13,299 nt of DNA from Lachnospiraceae bacterium (GCA_900771955.1 CAAGPW010000190.1:1-13299); one strand, 5' to 3'; shown: positions 1-6,965, counted from the stretch's first letter. Numbers and translations are program-made. Notes: generated by a model not told the origin, from the letters alone.

Positions 1-415
1 CCCGGATCGGCATGGCAAACCCGCCGCACACCACATCTCCAAGTACGTCATAAAGCACGATATCCGGCTCAAACTCCTCATATGCATGCAGTCGCTCCAA
101 TTCCTCGAACGCGGCAATAATCCCGCGCCCCGCGCAGCCGATTCCAGGCGTCGGACCTCCTGCTTCCACGCAGAAGGTATTTCCGTAACCCGGGAATACA
201 ATATCTTCCAGTGTCACTGCCTTTCCCTTTTCCCTGATCTGGTCAAGTACTGTCGGAATACGCTCGGCAACTGCCAGATTTCTGGTAGAGTCCGCCTTCG
301 GATCACACCCGATCTGCATAACTTTCAGTCCCATGTCGGATAATGCAGCAGACAGATTGGATGTCGTAGTCGATTTTCCGATTCCGCCCTTTCCATATAC
401 TGCGATTTTGATCAT
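1..415 (-). CDS. NifH-like nitrogenase iron protein family reductase (partial, N-terminal 138 residues)
   Basis: ATP-dependent reductase of the NifH/BchL/CfbC family; known members are homodimers with a bridging 4Fe-4S cluster that pass electrons to a NifDK-like partner. Visible: P-loop GKGGIGKST (residues 8-16), GCDPKADSTR (36-45) with the switch Asp and Lys residues, GIGCAGRG with cluster ligand Cys94, and DVLGDVVCGGF with the second cluster ligand Cys130. These are the two cysteines that ligate the cluster in nitrogenase Fe protein. The C-terminal half lies beyond the left edge, so the frame is open. The start ATG (413-415) overlaps the TGA of the preceding ATPase gene as ATGA, with GGAG just upstream, so it belongs to the FecBCD-type importer operon. 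That context differs from classical nif clusters and favours a nitrogenase-like (Nfl) role over N2 fixation, but true NifH cannot be excluded because the partner genes are not visible. Family assignment is firm; substrate is unknown. Confidence 0.93.
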   Translation of the reverse strand, partial: MIKIAVYGKGGIGKSTTTSNLSAALSDMGLKVMQIGCDPKADSTRNLAVAERIPTVLDQIREKGKAVTLEDIVFPGYGNTFCVEAGGPTPGIGCAGRGIIAAFEELERLHAYEEFEPDIVLYDVLGDVVCGGFAMPIR

Positions 416-1221
416 AACGCTCCACGCTCCTTTTCTTCCTTTTTATAGGAATACGGAAGGATTCCCTGATAAACCTGACCGCCAATCGTCACATCATAAA
501 TTCCTGCATTTACCTTAAAATAGCGGAAAATATTTTCTTCCGTTATCGCTTCCCCGGAATCCGCAAAAACATAGGAATCTCTGCCGAGGATCAGCGTTTT
601 CTGTGTATAACGCAGCGCATGCTCCGGGTAATGGGTGTTGATAATGACCGTCACCTGTCTTTTTTTCGCGGCATTCTGCATAATCTCCAGGACTTTCAGC
701 TGATTTCGCATATCCAGATTTGACTCCGGTTCATCCATGATAAGAATATCCGGTTCTTTGATCAGAGCCCTAGCGATCAGCACCATCTGAAGCTGTCCCC
801 CGCTTAAGCTGTTACAGGAACGGTGTGCAAAAGACGCCAGCCCCATCTCATCTAAGATCTGATATGCCTTTTCATACTCCTCTTTTCCGGGTGTATAGCC
901 AAATTTCACATACTGGCTTCTGCCCATGACAACCATATTGATGACGCTGTAGCCAAACACCAGATTTTTTGCCTGAGGCACATAACTCACGCGCTGCCAG
1001 AACGAACTGCTCTTCATATGTGAAGTATCTTTTCCGTCAATGCTAATCTCTCCAGACTGTGGATGGAGAAATTTCATGATACAGCGCATCATCGTCGTCT
1101 TTCCGATTCCGTTTGCGCCAAGTACCGCCATGATCTCTCCTTTTTTCACTTCAAAGGAGACATTCTCAAAAATATTCTGCTTTCCGTCATAGGAAAACGT
1201 CAGATTTTCCACCTTAATCAT
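412..1221 (-). CDS. FecE/BtuD-type ABC transporter ATP-binding protein
   Basis: Cytoplasmic ATPase of a metal-chelate, siderophore, heme or cobalamin importer; 269 residues, usual for the family. Visible: Walker A GANGIGKT (35-42), Q-loop YVPQ (80-83), signature LSGGQ (139-143), Walker B ILIMDEPESNLD (from 159) and H-loop NTHYPEH (His197). The frame extends 12 codons upstream, but the start at 1219-1221 is preferred. An AGGAGG lies 8 nt before it, and the residues just after it (MIKVENLTFSYD) match the usual beginning of such ATPases. It overlaps the end of the permease gene by 8 nt, and its own stop overlaps the NifH-like start by 4 nt, so the genes are likely translationally coupled. The substrate cannot be read from the ATPase. 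Confidence 0.94.
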   Translation of the reverse strand: MIKVENLTFSYDGKQNIFENVSFEVKKGEIMAVLGANGIGKTTMMRCIMKFLHPQSGEISIDGKDTSHMKSSSFWQRVSYVPQAKNLVFGYSVINMVVMGRSQYVKFGYTPGKEEYEKAYQILDEMGLASFAHRSCNSLSGGQLQMVLIARALIKEPDILIMDEPESNLDMRNQLKVLEIMQNAAKKRQVTVIINTHYPEHALRYTQKTLILGRDSYVFADSGEAITEENIFRYFKVNAGIYDVTIGGQVYQGILPYSYKKEEKERGAL

Positions 1222-2215
1222 CCCATCCGCCTCCTGTTCTGTGCAGCAGCATTGCAAAGACCGGTGCTCCGATAAGTGCAGTCAGGATAGACAGAGGAAT
1301 CTCCGCAGCCGTAATACTTCTTGCCAGCGTATCTATGATAATCAGAAAATTTCCTCCCATCAGCACACTTGCCGGTAAAAGTACCCTGTGGTCATTTCCC
1401 ACGATCATTCGCGCAAAATGCGGCACCGCAAGCCCTACAAAGGATATAACGCCGCAGAAGGAAACGGATGCCGCAACAATTACTGTTGTTGCTATAATTA
1501 CAAACAGTCTGGTTCCCTTCACATTGATTCCAAGTGATGTTGCCTCGTCTTCCCGTAAAGACAATACATTCAGACGCCACCGTAAGAGCCATAGCGCAAA
1601 AATGGCTGCACCGATCATCGGCACCGCCTTCCACAGATCACTCTTCGATGCACCGGCCAGGCTTCCCATCAGCCAATAGGTAATTGCCGGCAGTTTTTCT
1701 TCCGGATCAGCAATATATTTGATGAATGAAGTAAGTGCCTCAAACACGGAACCTACGATCACGCCGGAAAGAACTAACATGAGCGTATTGGAACGCCCGT
1801 TTTTGCGGCTCAAAAAATAGGTAAGTGCCATACCTGCAAAACCGAAAAGCAGTGCCGAACCCTCAATCAGCAGATAATTGCTGCAAAGCAGGATGCCAAG
1901 TGCTGCTCCAAATCCTGCACTGTAGGAAACACCCAGGATATGGGAACTGACCAGCGGATTTGCGAACATTGCCTGTAAACTCACACCAACACAGGAAAGT
2001 CCCGCTCCTACCATCATTGCCATGATCGTGCGCGGAAACCGTACATTCCACACGACAACTTCCTCTGTCCCTTCTATATTTCCCGGATGAAATAAGATTT
2101 CTATTACTTTTCCGACAGGCAATGTGTATCTTCCGATACACATTGCTGCCAGAACCGTGGCTGCCAGAAGGATCACCAACAGCCAAAAAATTCCGCCTTT
2201 TTTTTCCTGTCTCAT
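1214..2215 (-). CDS. FecCD/BtuC-family ABC transporter permease
   Basis: Inner-membrane permease of a type II ABC importer; the family moves iron-siderophores, heme, cobalamin and related chelates, usually as a homodimer. It has 333 residues, a normal length, and about nine to ten hydrophobic segments. Family hallmarks are RFPRTI (59-64), GLSCVGVSLQAMFANPL (72-88), the cytoplasmic coupling stretch LGINVKGTRL (228-237), GVISFVGLAVPHFARM (255-270) and the C-terminal EIPLSILTALIGAPVF (305-320). The start codon shares one base with the stop of the binding-protein gene (TAATG). The nearest GGAGG is too far upstream for normal initiation, so re-initiation after the upstream gene is likely. The gene appears complete. 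Confidence 0.95.
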   Translation of the reverse strand: MRQEKKGGIFWLLVILLAATVLAAMCIGRYTLPVGKVIEILFHPGNIEGTEEVVVWNVRFPRTIMAMMVGAGLSCVGVSLQAMFANPLVSSHILGVSYSAGFGAALGILLCSNYLLIEGSALLFGFAGMALTYFLSRKNGRSNTLMLVLSGVIVGSVFEALTSFIKYIADPEEKLPAITYWLMGSLAGASKSDLWKAVPMIGAAIFALWLLRWRLNVLSLREDEATSLGINVKGTRLFVIIATTVIVAASVSFCGVISFVGLAVPHFARMIVGNDHRVLLPASVLMGGNFLIIIDTLARSITAAEIPLSILTALIGAPVFAMLLHRTGGGWDD

Positions 2216-3426
2216 TATTTATTCGCCGCAGCGCCTCCAAAGGATGCCCCTTTTGCAGCTTCCGGATTTGCAGTAAGAATTCCTTCTACCTGATCATCCG
2301 TCAGATCATACTGGTAAAATTCCTTGTAGTAGGATTTAATCTCTTCATTCATGTCATAAGAGAAGTAATCCGGATTCAGGGTCTGTGCCATCCATTTCAG
2401 CATCAAAGGTGCATCTCCTGATGGCGGGAACCAGCGGTAAACACCAAGCGGCTCTTTGTATACTTTTCCATTTATAACCGCATTTACCTGGCTCCAGTCC
2501 TGTCCGTCGATCGTGTTGTTGTAAAGGTCATCCGGCATGGTTTCGGTAAACGTTGTAATAATGATAATATCCGGATTCCACTCATAGATCTGCTCCATAT
2601 TTACGGAAGACGGTCCGGAAAGTTCTCCCGCTGCATTAATGCCGCCGCCTGCTTTGATCCAGTAATCTCCGTAAAAATCTGCACCGCTCACGCTGATGTC
2701 CTCAGAACTGTGGTTATACAGATAAAGTACCTTCGGTTTTTTATCTTCCGGTATCGTATCGGTCACTTCTTTGATCTCTGACTCCACCTGACGACCGTAG
2801 TCAATAACCTTTTCTACATTTCCATTATCATCGTCATACATCTCGCCCATGATTTCAAGCCAGCTCTCCAATGTTGTCAGGACATCGCCATTTCCCTGAG
2901 TCTTTACACCAACTGCCGGGATACCAGCGCTGTTCATAACGTCATACTGTTCGAGATACTCTGCCCAGTACATAACAACATCCGGATCCAGTTTTAAAAG
3001 TTCCTCGACATTGATATCGGTTCCTTCAATAAAATTGTCCGGAATTCCAAGCAGTTCCGGATACATGGATGCCATAACCGAATTTTCAATTGCACTGGTA
3101 GAACCCGGATGAACGCCGACAAGATTCTCAATTGGTTCTCCGGTCAGTGCATAGATACTCGGTAATGGCAGTGCTGTCATAACCACTCTGTCCGGGTTTT
3201 TCTTAACCGTAGCAGTCATATCATTCTGATCAACGATGTCAACGGTCTCTTCTCCACCGTTTTCACTGCCGCTGTCCGCTTTTGCGGTTTCTGTTGACGT
3301 CTCGGTTACGGCTTCTGCCACCGCTTCCGTCTGTGTTTCCTTTTTCTGTGATGCATCTGCTCCGCATGCAGTCATTCCAGTAAGCATGGCTCCGCATAAT
3401 AACACCGATAATAATTTTTTCTTCAT
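2215..3426 (-). CDS. Substrate-binding lipoprotein of the FecBCDE-type importer
   Basis: Extracellular solute-binding protein (periplasmic-binding-protein 2 fold, Fe/B12 type), anchored to the membrane by a lipid; 403 residues. The N-terminus is MKKKLLSVLLCGAML followed by lipobox MTAC, with Cys21 as the predicted lipidated residue. A Thr/Glu/Ala-rich linker runs to about residue 62. The binding domain begins around VKKNPDRVVMTA and continues through PDVVMYWAEYLE and WNPDIIIITTF to the end, as expected for two lobes joined by a helix. The ribosome site AGAGGAGG stands 7 nt before the ATG. It is the first gene of the operon with permease, ATPase and NifH-like reductase. The ligand is unknown; heme, corrinoid, siderophore or another metal chelate would all fit the family. 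Confidence 0.93.
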   Translation of the reverse strand: MKKKLLSVLLCGAMLTGMTACGADASQKKETQTEAVAEAVTETSTETAKADSGSENGGEETVDIVDQNDMTATVKKNPDRVVMTALPLPSIYALTGEPIENLVGVHPGSTSAIENSVMASMYPELLGIPDNFIEGTDINVEELLKLDPDVVMYWAEYLEQYDVMNSAGIPAVGVKTQGNGDVLTTLESWLEIMGEMYDDDNGNVEKVIDYGRQVESEIKEVTDTIPEDKKPKVLYLYNHSSEDISVSGADFYGDYWIKAGGGINAAGELSGPSSVNMEQIYEWNPDIIIITTFTETMPDDLYNNTIDGQDWSQVNAVINGKVYKEPLGVYRWFPPSGDAPLMLKWMAQTLNPDYFSYDMNEEIKSYYKEFYQYDLTDDQVEGILTANPEAAKGASFGGAAANK

Positions 3427-3445
3427 TTTCTTCCTCCTCTTTTGT

Positions 3446-3461
3446 GTTAGCTATGACTAAC
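3446..3461 (-). promoter_or_regulatory. Interrupted palindrome over the importer-operon start site (candidate operator)
   Basis: GTTAG and CTAAC arms flank a 6-nt spacer. The site begins just downstream of the predicted -10 box and covers the expected transcription start, a position typical for a repressor. The arms resemble the core of DtxR/IdeR-type iron boxes (TTAG...CTAA), which would suit a metal-related importer. The regulator is an inference; only the palindrome and its position are seen. Confidence 0.4.
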
Positions 3462-3468
3462 TTTCAAG

Positions 3469-3498
3469 AAAATATCATATTCTGTCCTTTTATGTCAA
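3469..3498 (-). promoter_or_regulatory. Promoter of the importer/NifH-like operon
   Basis: On the minus strand, TTGACA (3493-3498) is followed after 18 nt by TATTTT (3469-3474), preceded by TG as an extended -10. The start would fall near 3462, giving a leader of about 35 nt with the AGAGGAGG ribosome site. Confidence 0.6.
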
Positions 3499-3600
3499 GA
3501 TTGTTATTGGTAAATTTTTTCATCTGTTTACATATTGCACAATTTTTCTTTTGTATTTTCTGACACTTTTCACATTTAATAATTATTTTCAAATTACATA

Positions 3601-3628
3601 TTGACAATACAACATTTTGAGTTATAAT
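3601..3628 (+). promoter_or_regulatory. Strong plus-strand promoter of the intergenic unit
   Basis: Consensus TTGACA (3601-3606), a 16-nt spacer and consensus TATAAT (3623-3628), with transcription predicted to begin near 3635. It points away from the importer operon, into a region with no recognisable gene. Confidence 0.6.
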
Positions 3629-3634
3629 AAAATT

Positions 3635-3982
3635 ACAAAAACAAAAGAAGCCATACACTTCTAAAAAAGGAGGAGATACCACCAGGAACGATTATTGATA
3701 CATCTTAAAAAGGGAAGAAACTGATAGTTACCGTCCCATCTTTTATTTTCAAAAGAAAACGACACTATGAGAGAAAAAAACAAAAGATTGAACAGATGAA
3801 CTGTCCGGCAACCGGAGCAGGATTCCAGATTCAAAATTCATAGAAATACAAAAGATTCTTAAGAAGATAGCAAAAGAGAACAGGGACAGCCAAAGTACAA
3901 AGAGAGGAACGGTCCAATGGACAATGTAGTCTAAAAGGCGTCATCAATGAGATAAAAGAAATTGATGACGCCTTTTCCTATT
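3635..3982 (+). ncRNA. Candidate noncoding RNA in the 3427-4016 gap
   Basis: This stretch of about 345 nt begins at a near-perfect promoter and ends in a 16-bp terminator hairpin, yet holds no credible gene. The longest plus-strand frames with ATG are about 10 to 15 codons, without good ribosome sites. An AAAGGAGG at 3666-3673 has no start codon at a usable distance. Local helices are present: GGGA/TCCC enclosing AACT/AGTT (3712-3737), TCCGG-CAA-CCGGA (3804-3816) and GTCC-AAT-GGAC (3912-3922). I see no signature of tmRNA, RNase P, 6S or SRP RNA. It may be an unrecognised small RNA, or the shell of a deleted gene that kept its promoter, ribosome site and terminator. Confidence 0.4.
3933..3982 (+). 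terminator. Intrinsic terminator, possibly bidirectional
   Basis: A perfect 16-bp stem, AAAAGGCGTCATCAAT (3933-3948) with its complement (3961-3976), around a 12-nt loop. On the plus strand the stem ends in TTTT and continues TCC-TATT-rich. On the minus strand it also ends in TTTT, so it can serve both the plus-strand intergenic unit and the DUF2752 gene that ends at 4017. Confidence 0.8.
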
Positions 3983-4016
3983 GTATTTACACTGATTATT
4001 TTATATATCTTTGCTG

Positions 4017-4481
4017 TCACAGCAGTCTGATCTGAAAACACAACAGTGCCACATTCTTTGCGATACAGTTTATCACCACGAGTGCCAGCGCGATCCACAG
4101 ATACCGCGGTTTAAAATGCATCACTGCAGGGAAGCGCCCCCGGCTCAGTTTTCCGATGGTCTGGCTTAACAGAAACCCCCCTCCCACCACTGCCGTATAT
4201 AATACGATCGGATGATAAAAAAAGGATGCAAGAAGCTTTCCCCGCACCAATGCAAGTACCGCTCTTGTTCCCCCGCAGCCCGGACAGTACAGCCCGGTCA
4301 CCGCATGTATCATACAGGGCGGAAACGGCGGCAGAATCGATTTTCCCGTAATTTTCCACCATCCATAGCAGAATGCTGCCACCGCGGTACAAATAAGACC
4401 GGTGACAAAAAACACCTGATCCACCGTCTTTATCTCTTTTGTGATCTTTTCTGCCTGCGTGCTCTGCCCTGTTATGTTCAT
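4017..4481 (-). CDS. DUF2752 family small membrane protein
   Basis: A 154-residue protein with three likely membrane segments (about 22-42, 86-106 and 128-148) and the DUF2752 hallmark CPGCGGTRA (66-74), containing a CxxC pair next to the second segment. The family has no established function; the cysteine motif could bind a metal or form a disulfide, which is inference. The start at 4479-4481 has only a weak GGGAG about 12 nt upstream. It overlaps by ATGA the end of a possible 17-codon upstream frame, so coupled translation is conceivable. A strong promoter lies upstream at 4557-4585, and the gene is divergent from the DUF975 gene. Transcription should stop at the hairpin near 3933-3976. Confidence 0.88.
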   Translation of the reverse strand: MNITGQSTQAEKITKEIKTVDQVFFVTGLICTAVAAFCYGWWKITGKSILPPFPPCMIHAVTGLYCPGCGGTRAVLALVRGKLLASFFYHPIVLYTAVVGGGFLLSQTIGKLSRGRFPAVMHFKPRYLWIALALVVINCIAKNVALLCFQIRLL

Positions 4482-4531
4482 GCTGTCTTTTGCTCCCGTC
4501 TTTTATCTGATCTGATTTGCGGCTTTTTCAT
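4478..4531 (-). CDS. Possible 17-codon upstream ORF of the DUF2752 gene
   Basis: This frame encodes MKKPQIRSDKRREQKTA, a very basic peptide. It lies in the leader downstream of the predicted start site and ends with a TGA overlapping the DUF2752 ATG (ATGA). The ribosome site before it is poor (GCGGAAAATTA). It could be a coupling leader peptide or chance; there is no homology evidence. Confidence 0.25.
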   Translation of the reverse strand: MKKPQIRSDKRREQKTA

Positions 4532-4556
4532 TAATTTTCCGCTTCCGATATTCCAC

Positions 4557-4585
4557 AGTATAACAGCAGCTGTATCTCCTGTCAA
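4557..4585 (-). promoter_or_regulatory. Promoter of the DUF2752 gene
   Basis: On the minus strand, TTGACA (4580-4585), a 17-nt spacer and TATACT (4557-4562) with TGT immediately before it as an extended -10. The start is predicted near 4550, giving a leader of about 70 nt. Confidence 0.7.
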
Positions 4586-4596
4586 AATCCTTTCTC

Positions 4597-4624
4597 TTGT
4601 GTTTCACCTGTTTTATGCTATAAT
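4597..4624 (+). promoter_or_regulatory. Promoter of the DUF975 gene
   Basis: TGC-TATAAT extended -10 (TATAAT at 4619-4624) with a weak -35 TTGTGT (4597-4602) 16 nt upstream. The predicted start near 4631 leaves a leader of about 27 nt. Its -35 lies only 11 nt from the -35 of the divergent DUF2752 promoter, so one bound protein could affect both. Confidence 0.6.
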
Positions 4625-4657
4625 GTATGCAGTTTACAAACCAAAAAGGAGCTTTAC

Positions 4658-5392
4658 ATGAAACGCGATTTTACGGAATTAAAACGTCTGGCACGAGAGA
4701 CCCTGACCGGACATTACGGCACACCCATGGCAGGCATCGTCATCACAAGCGCGATCACCAATCTGCTGCTGTGGCCGTTTGATCTGGCTTTAAACAACAG
4801 TACCTCGCAGTCTGTCATTTTCTATGCTGCAAGTTTTTTTATCGGACTGCTCACGATTCTTTTTTCCTGCGGTCTTTACTATATGCACTTAAAAATGCGC
4901 AGAAATCTTCCCTATGGTCTGCATGACATTTTCTATTTTTTCAAAAACCATCCGGACCGGTTTTTACTCGCCTATCTTATGATAATCGGGCTTTCACTCG
5001 TCATACTGCTTCCGGCAATCCTTGTAACCGCGGCCGCGATCCTTTCAGACCGCACCACCTTAATCTGGGTATCCATTCCGGTATGGATCTTGTGTGTGCT
5101 GCTCTCCCTGCCGGTCCTGTACAGCTATGCCATGATCTTCTATCTTCTGATCGACTATCCACAGATGAAGGTCACCGAAGCATTCCATGAAAGCAGACGG
5201 CTGATGAAAGGACACAAAATGCAGCTTTTCCTGCTGCATTTGAGTTTTCTCGGCTGGCTGTTACTCGGGATCTGCTCCTGCTTCATCGGCTTTTTATGGA
5301 TCGAACCGTATTTTGAACAGACCTGCGTCAGCTTCTACTTTGAACTGACCGGCGAAAATGACCGGATCATGGAGAAGAAGAACGCCGCTTAG
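4658..5392 (+). CDS. DUF975 family integral membrane protein
   Basis: A 244-residue membrane protein of the DUF975 family, which is common in Clostridia and Bacilli and has no assigned function. The N-terminal soluble stretch (KRDFTELKRLARETLTGHYG) leads into about five to six hydrophobic segments: roughly 24-43, 50-75, 102-130, 134-167, and a final pair near 188-216. The C-terminal part carries the family-typical AFHESRRLMKGHKMQLFLL and a WIEPYFEQTCVSFYFEL run. AAGGAG stands 6 nt before the ATG, so the start is secure. It is divergent from DUF2752, and its TAG stop interlocks with the TAA of glpK on the other strand (4-nt 3' overlap). The last codons encode MEKKNAA. Confidence 0.9.
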   Translation: MKRDFTELKRLARETLTGHYGTPMAGIVITSAITNLLLWPFDLALNNSTSQSVIFYAASFFIGLLTILFSCGLYYMHLKMRRNLPYGLHDIFYFFKNHPDRFLLAYLMIIGLSLVILLPAILVTAAAILSDRTTLIWVSIPVWILCVLLSLPVLYSYAMIFYLLIDYPQMKVTEAFHESRRLMKGHKMQLFLLHLSFLGWLLLGICSCFIGFLWIEPYFEQTCVSFYFELTGENDRIMEKKNAA

Positions 5393-5403
5393 GCTTCTTC
5401 TTC
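5374..5403. other. Hairpin spanning the interlocked stops of the DUF975 gene and glpK
   Basis: GAAGAAGAA (5374-5382), a single bulged C, then GCC pair with GGC and TTCTTCTTC (5392-5403) around a 5-nt loop that holds part of both stop codons. There is no clear T-run on either side, so it is not a typical intrinsic terminator. It may simply reflect the acidic tail of GlpK (DDEDEEEA) and the EKK codons of the neighbour. No other terminator separates these convergent genes. Confidence 0.3.
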
Positions 5404-6903
5404 GTCCTCATCATCCCTTGCCCATCCAAAGGCATACTTGATCGCTTTGTTCCAGCCTTTCATTTTCTTCTGACGCTCTTCTTCACTCATGTCCGGCTCA
5501 AACACACGGGCAATCTTCTGATTCTTTCTGACATCTTCCTTATCTTTCCAGTAGCCGACCGCAAGTCCCGCAAGATACGCTGCGCCTTTTGCCGTTGTCT
5601 CAATGCATTCCGGCCGTTCCACCGGCGCATCAATCATATCTGCCTGAAACTGCATCAGAAAGTTGTTGGCGCTGGCTCCGCCATCCACACGCAGCGACTG
5701 CAGTTTGATCCCGGCATCTTCTTCCATGACGGAAATGACATCACAGACCTGATATGCAATGGATTCCAGCGTGGCCCGGATGATATGGTTCTTATTCGTG
5801 CCACGTGTGATACCGACGATTGTTCCGCGTGCATACTGATCCCAGTGTGGCGCACCGAGACCGGTAAATGCCGGCACTACATAACATCCGTGCGTTCCCT
5901 TCACCTTTGTTGCCATGTACTCGGAATCTTCTGCAGAATCAATCAGCTTCATATTATCCCGCAGCCACTGAATGACCGCGCCTGCCACAAAGATCGACCC
6001 CTCCAGCGCATAGGTCACTTTGCCGTCCAGTCCCCATGCAATCGTCGTGACCAGTCCGTTTCCGGAATAAACCGGTTTATCCCCGGTATTCATCAAAAGA
6101 AAGCAGCCGGTTCCATAGGTATTCTTTGCCTCGCCCCGCGCAAAGCAGGTCTGTCCAAACAGTGCCGCCTGCTGGTCTCCCGCAGCGCCTCCGATCGGAA
6201 TAGAACCTCCCAGAAAAGCAGGATCGGTATAACCGTAAACCTGACTCGATGGCACCGGTGTCGGCAGCATACTCGCCGGGATGTCCAGTTCCCGCAGGAT
6301 ATCTTCATCCCAGGTAAGTGTGTTGATATTAAAGAGCATGGTACGTGACGCATTGGAATAATCTGTCACATGGACCTTTCCCCTGGTCAGCTTCCAGATC
6401 AGCCAGGTCTCAACCGTTCCGAACAGAAGCTTTCCCTCTGCCGCAAGTGCTCTGGCTCCTTCTACATGGTCAAGTATCCATTTGATCTTTGTCGCGGAAA
6501 AATAGGCATCTATGATAAGTCCTGTCTTCTTGCGGTACTCCTCCTGCAAACCTTTCTTTTTCAGATCATCCGCAATATCCGCCGTCCTGCGGCACTGCCA
6601 TACAATTGCGTTGTAGACAGGTTCTCCGGTCTCTTTGTTCCAGACGATCGCTGTCTCACGCTGGTTCGTGATGCCGATCGCCGCAATATCACTCGCTTTT
6701 GCTCCGATCTTAAGCATCGCCTCCAATGCGACACCAAGCTGTGTTGACCAGATCTCATTTGCGTCATGTTCCACCCATCCCGGATTCGGAAAGAACTGAC
6801 GGAACTCCTTTTGCGCCATGCTGCATATCTCTCCCGCCTCGTTAAACAGAATGCAGCGGTTGCTTGTCGTTCCGGCATCCAACGCCATTACATACTTTGA
6901 CAT
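5389..6903 (-). CDS. glpK: Glycerol kinase
   Basis: Phosphorylates glycerol with ATP to sn-glycerol 3-phosphate in the cytoplasm, feeding glycolysis and lipid synthesis; 504 residues, full length for the FGGY family. Visible: phosphate-binding LDAGTTSNR (8-16), QRET (81-84) with the glycerol-contacting Arg82-Glu83, Tyr134 in AYFSATK, and AAGDQQAALFGQ (240-251) with catalytic Asp243 and Gln244. Further landmarks are NTYGTGCF (261-268), APHWDQYARG (351-360) and LRVDGGASANN (404-414). The frame extends five codons further, but the start at 6901-6903 has GGGAGGGG about 5 nt upstream and gives the normal N-terminus. It is a single-gene unit with its own promoter and no glpF or glpO/D beside it here. 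The acidic tail DDEDEEEA is unusual but short. Confidence 0.97.
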   Translation of the reverse strand: MSKYVMALDAGTTSNRCILFNEAGEICSMAQKEFRQFFPNPGWVEHDANEIWSTQLGVALEAMLKIGAKASDIAAIGITNQRETAIVWNKETGEPVYNAIVWQCRRTADIADDLKKKGLQEEYRKKTGLIIDAYFSATKIKWILDHVEGARALAAEGKLLFGTVETWLIWKLTRGKVHVTDYSNASRTMLFNINTLTWDEDILRELDIPASMLPTPVPSSQVYGYTDPAFLGGSIPIGGAAGDQQAALFGQTCFARGEAKNTYGTGCFLLMNTGDKPVYSGNGLVTTIAWGLDGKVTYALEGSIFVAGAVIQWLRDNMKLIDSAEDSEYMATKVKGTHGCYVVPAFTGLGAPHWDQYARGTIVGITRGTNKNHIIRATLESIAYQVCDVISVMEEDAGIKLQSLRVDGGASANNFLMQFQADMIDAPVERPECIETTAKGAAYLAGLAVGYWKDKEDVRKNQKIARVFEPDMSEEERQKKMKGWNKAIKYAFGWARDDEDEEEA

Positions 6904-6936
6904 GGTTACCCCTCCCATACATTTTTAACTGGTCAT

Positions 6937-6965
6937 ATTATATAATTTTTTATCGTCCCTTACAA
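6937..6965 (-). promoter_or_regulatory. Promoter of glpK
   Basis: On the minus strand, TTGTAA (6960-6965), a 17-nt spacer and TATAAT (6937-6942). The -35 lies right after the final stop of the upstream pseudogene. No catabolite-control (cre) palindrome is evident. Confidence 0.6.

Noticed and set aside
1..415. Calling the NifH-like gene part of a nitrogen-fixation cluster
   Set aside because: No nif genes are visible and the gene is coupled to a metal-chelate-type importer; the sequence alone does not show N2 fixation.
1222..1257. A 12-codon extension of the ATPase (MQCCCTEQEADG)
   Set aside because: It overlaps the permease end further and includes the AGGAGG that serves the downstream ATG; family members begin at MIKVENL.
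3464..3682. A 72-codon minus-strand frame upstream of the lipoprotein gene
   Set aside because: It lies across two promoters in AT-rich intergenic DNA, has biased composition (Lys, Asn, Ile, Cys) and no family resemblance.
3796..3843. A 15-codon plus-strand frame (MNCPATGAGFQIQNS) in the candidate RNA
   Set aside because: There is no ribosome site at a usable distance and no sign of coding bias; part of it forms the TCCGG-CAA-CCGGA hairpin.
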